Shown here piece by piece: positions 63,852-64,000 of a stretch of DNA of 64,000 nucleotides. Origin of the DNA: Tenacibaculum dicentrarchi (GTDB lineage Bacteria; Bacteroidota; Bacteroidia; Flavobacteriales; Flavobacteriaceae). Below the pieces are notes generated by a model that saw only the letters and a program-made list of their open reading frames with translations, searched no databases and was not told the DNA's origin. A program made the translations under genes and the position numbers. Numbering within the stretch: position 1 is the first letter of the stretch; each line of letters starts with the position of its first letter. The stretch covers positions 124,001-188,000 of the forward strand of contig NZ_OESZ01000023.1 of assembly GCF_900239345.1 (NCBI RefSeq). The letters are read 5' to 3'.

Positions 63852-64000
63852 TTATTTTGTTTTTTTATTCACTACATAAATAGCATATAAAACACTAACA
63901 GTTACCTTGGTTAACCAAAAACGTTGCCATTTTCCTTCTGAAAAATTGATATTATTTACTGTTTCAAAATCTCCAGAAAATAACGCACTTCCACTATTTA
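63852..64000 (-). CDS. Unidentified protein, C-terminal 49 residues only (5' end outside window)
   Basis: The minus-strand frame is open from the window end to a stop at 63852. It encodes NSGSALFSGDFETVNNINFS, then EGKWQRFWLTKVTVSVLYAI and YVVNKKTK. I do not recognise the family. The pattern WLTKVTVSVLYAIYVV may be a terminal TM helix. It lies 31 nt upstream of aroA in the same direction, so it may be cotranscribed. Confidence 0.5.
   Translation of the reverse strand, partial: NSGSALFSGDFETVNNINFSEGKWQRFWLTKVTVSVLYAIYVVNKKTK

Overview
The window is chromosomal DNA from a gliding or T9SS-bearing member of the Flavobacteriaceae (Bacteroidota), and its gene content resembles Tenacibaculum or Polaribacter (an inference from family-level markers; the species is not determined). 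Evidence: very AT-rich sequence; Bacteroidota-type promoters (TTG, then TAnnTTTG); the complete gldK-gldL-gldM-gldN motor and secretion cluster; DUF4625 and SusC-style TonB proteins; Bacteroidota-type LptC and LptE; and the local order miaB, sigma-54 activator, lptE, secG, groES, groEL. Coding density is high and no gene is obviously broken inside the window. Both ends cut through genes: an EptA-like transferase on the left and an unidentified gene on the right.

Layout. 1-8.7 kb: envelope and housekeeping genes (EptA-like, aat, a FAD dehydrogenase, a VTT membrane protein, DUF1456, a NYN-LOTUS protein, DUF3127, a flavin reductase, an orphan histidine kinase, HIT, greA). 8.8-15 kb: a degenerate Rieske lipoprotein, then purK and purE split by an AAA ATPase plus HNH protein pair that looks like a Septu-type defence module, then an M3 peptidase. 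15.1-20.3 kb: an accessory block with a His/Cys-rich exported protein, a TonB-dependent receptor and three DUF4625-like lipoproteins, probably a metal-uptake locus. 20.4-25.9 kb: a lipoprotein, a glycosyltransferase, lpdA, and a lipoprotein with Ig-like repeats. 26-33.7 kb: a leftward envelope-biogenesis run (PpiD-like, CNNM/CorC-type protein, small membrane protein, LptC, TPR-like protein, outer-membrane protein, coaX). 33.8-34.1 kb: two identical tRNA-Phe genes. 34-42.8 kb: a CHAP protein, an EEP hydrolase, a gamma-carbonic anhydrase-like protein, glucosaminidase-LysM, a PLP deaminase, a second NYN-LOTUS protein, ABC-F, DUF983 and a FAD oxidoreductase. 42.9-51.3 kb: gldN, gldM, gldL, gldK, an arginase-fold protein without the metal ligands, and topA. 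51.5-57.5 kb: miaB, the sigma-54 activator, lptE, secG and groESL. 57.6-64 kb: polyprenyl synthase, a MORN-like repeat protein, rlmN, queA, aroA and a partial gene.

Most notable are the ATPase-HNH pair inside the purine operon; the His-rich, TonB and DUF4625 locus with its internal domain duplications; the metal-ligand-free arginase homologue beside gldK; a sigma-54 type promoter in front of groES near a sigma-54 activator that has no sensory domain; two NYN-LOTUS paralogues; and an interspersed element of about 84 bp found three times, each time downstream of a gene and in the same orientation relative to it. I found no CRISPR array, rRNA, insertion sequence or prophage.
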